In this document: piece by piece, positions 61,364 to 64,000 of the stretch | Position numbering within the stretch: the stretch's first letter is position 1 | How the letters are laid out: each line of letters begins with the position of its first letter | Assembly (NCBI GenBank): GCA_039984715.1 | Contig: JBDWUA010000014.1 | Coordinates: 62,001 to 126,000, forward strand | Direction: 5' to 3' | Source of the DNA: JABSSA01 sp039984715 | GTDB lineage: Bacteria; Pseudomonadota; Alphaproteobacteria; Rhodobacterales; Rhodobacteraceae | Length of the DNA stretch: 64,000 bases | The notes under the pieces: generated by a model | The model's input: the letters and a program-made list of their open reading frames with translations, nothing else | The model's database searches: none | Told to the model about the DNA's origin: nothing | Translations under genes and position numbers: made by a program

Positions 61364-62400
61364 CAGATCACCCACAACGTCGGGCGTGGCAGATGAATTG
61401 GCAACGTGTCGTTGACCTGATGGGCCTCGATCTCGTTTGGATTGACGACGGCTTCAATCTCGGTGCCGGTTACAGTCAATTTCAGGCGTGTTTGGGTGCC
61501 CATATACATGATGTCTTTGATCTGCGCGTTTAAGACATTCTCGCCTGCTTGTGTTTGCCCTATCCGAACGTTTTCAGGTCGAAAGGTCAGCTTGCCCTGA
61601 CCACTGGCCGCGCCTTCAGGCAACACCAGTTTGCCCAATGCGCAATCAAATGTCTGGCCATCTGAAGTGCCGGGGATAAAGTTATGCCCCCCAAAAAACC
61701 GCGCTGTCGCCTCGTCTATGGGGCGTTTGTAAAAGGCATCGGCTTTGTCGTATTGTTTCATCTGACCATTCAGGATCAAGGCGACACGGTCGGCCAATAC
61801 AACGGCTTCTTCTTGGTCATGGGTCACAAAGATCGTGGTGATCCCCATTTCCTGCTGCAATGACCGGATCAGATCACGCATTTCAAATCGCAAATGTGCA
61901 TCAAGGTTCGAAAGGGGTTCGTCCAGCAACAGCACGTTCGGCTGCACAATCAACGCGCGCGCCAGTGCCACGCGCTGTTGTTGCCCACCGGACAGCGCAG
62001 ACGGTTTGCGATCGCCTAAATCGGGCAATTTGACCAGCTCAAGCATCTTGCCGACGCGTTGTTTGATTTCAGCGGGGTCGATCTTTCGCATTTTTAAGCC
62101 AAAGCCGACATTGTCCGCGACGCTCATGTAAGGGAACAAAAGATAGTTCTGGAACACCATAACAACGCCGCGATCTTCTGGGCGATCACGCAAGACGGAT
62201 CGGTCGTCAAAAGTCACATCACCTGATGTCGGTTCTAACAAGCCTGCGATCATCTTCATTGTGGTTGTCTTGCCGCAGCCCGATGGCCCCAACAACGCTG
62301 TCAACTCACCGGTTGGGATCTCAAGCGATAAACGGTCCAATGCGGGTGCATCGGCACCGGGATAGACCTTCGTCAGTTCTTTGATGGAAACATGTGTCAA
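61363..62400 (-). CDS. ABC transporter ATP-binding protein (PotA/MalK type)
   Basis: A 345-residue ATPase with Walker A LLGPSGCGKTTTM, signature LSGGQQQRV, Walker B LLLDEPLSNLD, switch His in VTHDQEEA, and a C-terminal TOBE domain (GKLTFRPENVRIG). It energises the two permeases upstream. I take TTG 62400 (MTHVSIKELTKVYPG), which overlaps the permease stop as TTGA; the longer frame upstream is permease sequence in another frame. Confidence 0.9.
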   Translation of the reverse strand: MTHVSIKELTKVYPGADAPALDRLSLEIPTGELTALLGPSGCGKTTTMKMIAGLLEPTSGDVTFDDRSVLRDRPEDRGVVMVFQNYLLFPYMSVADNVGFGLKMRKIDPAEIKQRVGKMLELVKLPDLGDRKPSALSGGQQQRVALARALIVQPNVLLLDEPLSNLDAHLRFEMRDLIRSLQQEMGITTIFVTHDQEEAVVLADRVALILNGQMKQYDKADAFYKRPIDEATARFFGGHNFIPGTSDGQTFDCALGKLVLPEGAASGQGKLTFRPENVRIGQTQAGENVLNAQIKDIMYMGTQTRLKLTVTGTEIEAVVNPNEIEAHQVNDTLPIHLPRPTLWVI

Positions 62401-63221
62401 ATCTGGCCAAAGCCTCCGACTGCGCCGGAGCGACCCGATAGGTGCTTGGCTGTAAGAAGAAGAATGATGATACCGGGCAAGATGTAGATCATACCAATCG
62501 CACCGGTGATGTCGTTGCGCCCAGCTGTGGCAAAGTTGAACAGCAACAAAGGAAGGGTTTCGACCCTGCCCCCGCCGATGAGCAATGTCAGAATGTACTG
62601 GCTCCACGACACGAGGAACGCAAAGAGACCGCCGACAATGATGCCGGGCCGAATAGCGGGTAATGTGACGTACCAGAAGGTCTTAAGAGGTGAGGCACCA
62701 AGACTGCGCGCCTGTGCTTCGAATGCAGGATCATAGTTGGAAAAGATCCCAGACATCACCAACACCATATAGGGCAGCGTTGGGATCAGATGGACAAGGA
62801 TCACGCCGTGGATGGTGTTGTTCAGGCCCAGCGAAATAAAGACCGAGTGGATACCCAGCACAACCGCAATGCCCGGAACGATTGTTGGGGCAAGGATCAT
62901 CAATTCGACGATCTCTTTGCCTTTGAACTTGTACATTCCCAATGCGCGCCCGGCGGGGATACCGACCAAGATCGACAAGGCTGTTGCGGCAAGGGAAATC
63001 CAGATGGTCAACCACAGACTGTCCAACACGCCACTGGTGTCGGACATCGCATATTCCCACGCCCGCAAGGACCAGTTGCGTGGTAAAAGGTCGGGATAAA
63101 ACCAACCCTTTGCAAAGGACCAGATCGCCAAAGGGATCAAGGGTAGGATCAACCACGTGATCAAGAACGCGCCAGTCAGGGCGCGAAAACTGCGGATGCC
63201 AAGGCTTTCTTTATTCGACAT
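62397..63221 (-). CDS. ABC transporter permease (PotC-like)
   Basis: A 274-residue inner-membrane permease with about six helices and the EAA loop FEAQARSLGASPLKTFWYVTLP. It resembles permease II of polyamine/putrescine, thiamine and iron-type ABC importers. Its start lies 2 bp beyond the stop of the other permease. The imported compound is not evident; a nucleoside or sugar derivative would fit the downstream enzymes. Confidence 0.9.
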   Translation of the reverse strand: MSNKESLGIRSFRALTGAFLITWLILPLIPLAIWSFAKGWFYPDLLPRNWSLRAWEYAMSDTSGVLDSLWLTIWISLAATALSILVGIPAGRALGMYKFKGKEIVELMILAPTIVPGIAVVLGIHSVFISLGLNNTIHGVILVHLIPTLPYMVLVMSGIFSNYDPAFEAQARSLGASPLKTFWYVTLPAIRPGIIVGGLFAFLVSWSQYILTLLIGGGRVETLPLLLFNFATAGRNDITGAIGMIYILPGIIILLLTAKHLSGRSGAVGGFGQI

Positions 63222-63223
63222 TT

Positions 63224-64000
63224 TTACCCCCTGATCCGACGGCGTGAGTAACGCACATAAAAGTAGATCATCAATGCGCTGAGCAACGCGATTACGATTG
63301 CCATTGCCATGGCTTCTGGGCGCGCTGCCAAATCCACATCGGTGTATTTGCGGTAGGCCAGAACCGGCAAAGCGGCTGGGAAATTCGCACCCAATATGGC
63401 CGGGATTTCATAGGCCCCGAAGGTGAAGGCAAACACCATGACGCTGGCCGACAGGACACCGGGAAAGATCAACGGCAACAGCACGTGGCGAAAGGTTTGC
63501 CATTTGCTTGCACCAAGGGACCGCGCCACGCTTTCGTAGTCTTCACCGATGGACTGCATGTTCGCCAGAACGATCACACCGATGAAGGGGATTTCCTTCC
63601 AGACATATTGCAAAATGATACCGATGGCGAAGGGATCAAAGACAAGGGCCGGAAAATCCGCAGGACCCGCGATCAGCTCAAATTCTGCGGCCAGCCTTGC
63701 GAAACTGCCCGATTGCGAAAACAGATACAGCATTCCAATCGCGCCAACCAAATGCGGGACAGTCAGATTCAATTGAAACAGGAAGTTCACCATCCCGCGT
63801 CCGATAAAACTGCGCCGTAACAGCAAAGCCGCACCAATCGCGAGAACCGAAGAGATCACAGTGGACGTAAACGCGATGTGGAATGTCAGAGCAAACGACA
63901 GGTAAAATTCGCGATCTGTAAACACAGCGATATAGGCACTGAAATCTGGATCGGTCAGACCGATGACTGGCATGTAATTGAAACTGCGCATCAATCCGAT
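63224..64000 (-). CDS. ABC transporter permease (PotB-like), N-terminus beyond window
   Basis: At least 259 codons, open through base 64000, so the start may lie outside. The helices and EAA loop (YESVARSLGASKWQTFRHVLLP) match permease I of the same importer class, and the visible start (MRSFNYMPVIGLTDPDFSAY) lacks the first membrane helix expected of a full-length protein. The substrate-binding protein gene is probably just outside the window. Confidence 0.88.
   Translation of the reverse strand: MGLMRSFNYMPVIGLTDPDFSAYIAVFTDREFYLSFALTFHIAFTSTVISSVLAIGAALLLRRSFIGRGMVNFLFQLNLTVPHLVGAIGMLYLFSQSGSFARLAAEFELIAGPADFPALVFDPFAIGIILQYVWKEIPFIGVIVLANMQSIGEDYESVARSLGASKWQTFRHVLLPLIFPGVLSASVMVFAFTFGAYEIPAILGANFPAALPVLAYRKYTDVDLAARPEAMAMAIVIALLSALMIYFYVRYSRRRIRG

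Noticed and set aside
1..64000. CRISPR arrays, riboswitches, rRNA or a replication origin
   Set aside because: No evenly spaced direct repeats, no conserved riboswitch core that I could recognise, and no rRNA or clustered DnaA boxes were seen by eye.

Overview
The window looks like chromosome from a marine alphaproteobacterium of the Rhodobacterales (Roseobacter group). Signs are the L21 protein with a long Ala/Lys-rich tail and helix-hairpin-helix end, several TRAP and ABC uptake operons, an HpaR-type MarR regulator, a metF gene next to a stand-alone pterin-binding methyltransferase, FnrL- and CtrA-like sites, and moderate G+C. This placement is inference; there is no rRNA gene here.

Layout. 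1-7.2 kb (all minus strand): proA (cut by the left edge), proB, obgE, two GNAT acetyltransferases around a LysE exporter, rpmA and rplU. 6.4-8.0 kb: two secreted DUF2059 paralogues. 8.2-10.7 kb: tRNA-Ser(CGA) followed by a 2.5-kb islet bounded by a 14-bp repeat of the tRNA 3' end; it holds a dead integrase and a secreted trypsin-like protease. 11.1-18.2 kb: an HpaR-like regulator, a dipeptide/oligopeptide-type ABC transporter with a double ATPase, and an amidohydrolase. 18.5-23.2 kb: a small ORF, rlmE, a Ppx/GppA phosphatase, and a methyl-folate operon (PF13769-like protein, metF, pterin-binding methyltransferase). 23.4-30.0 kb: a chemotaxis cluster (STAS, cheY, cheA, cheW, cheR, cheY, unknown gene; convergent cheD and cheB).

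30.4-40.2 kb: edd, a Gfo/Idh/MocA oxidoreductase and a GntR regulator face an operon of flavin-dependent monooxygenase, aldo/keto reductase, flavin reductase and a TRAP transporter. This is plausibly a sulfonate (sulfoquinovose-like) desulfonation route feeding Entner-Doudoroff. 40.2-45.6 kb: class D beta-lactamase, alpha/beta hydrolase-OsmC fusion, bioY, an FNR-box-controlled small protein, two small hypotheticals and purB. 45.6-49.4 kb: an SH3b coiled-coil membrane protein, an Hsp70 C-terminal remnant, an IS5-family element and a truncated membrane gene.

49.4-64 kb: an MFS transporter, a thiolase/OB-fold/acyl-CoA ligase operon, and a catabolic cluster facing a GntR regulator and a nucleoside hydrolase. 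That cluster has ABC transporter genes, nucleoside phosphorylase, epimerase, DhaL, DhaK, a LacD-type aldolase and a fucose-isomerase-like enzyme. It reads as an isomerase-kinase-aldolase route for sugars freed from nucleosides.

The most unusual signal is inside the IS element. Three related hairpin inserts of 37, 37 and 41 nt interrupt an otherwise intact transposase, and removing all three restores a single 307-residue frame. The inserts share conserved ends while their stems differ in sequence yet still pair.
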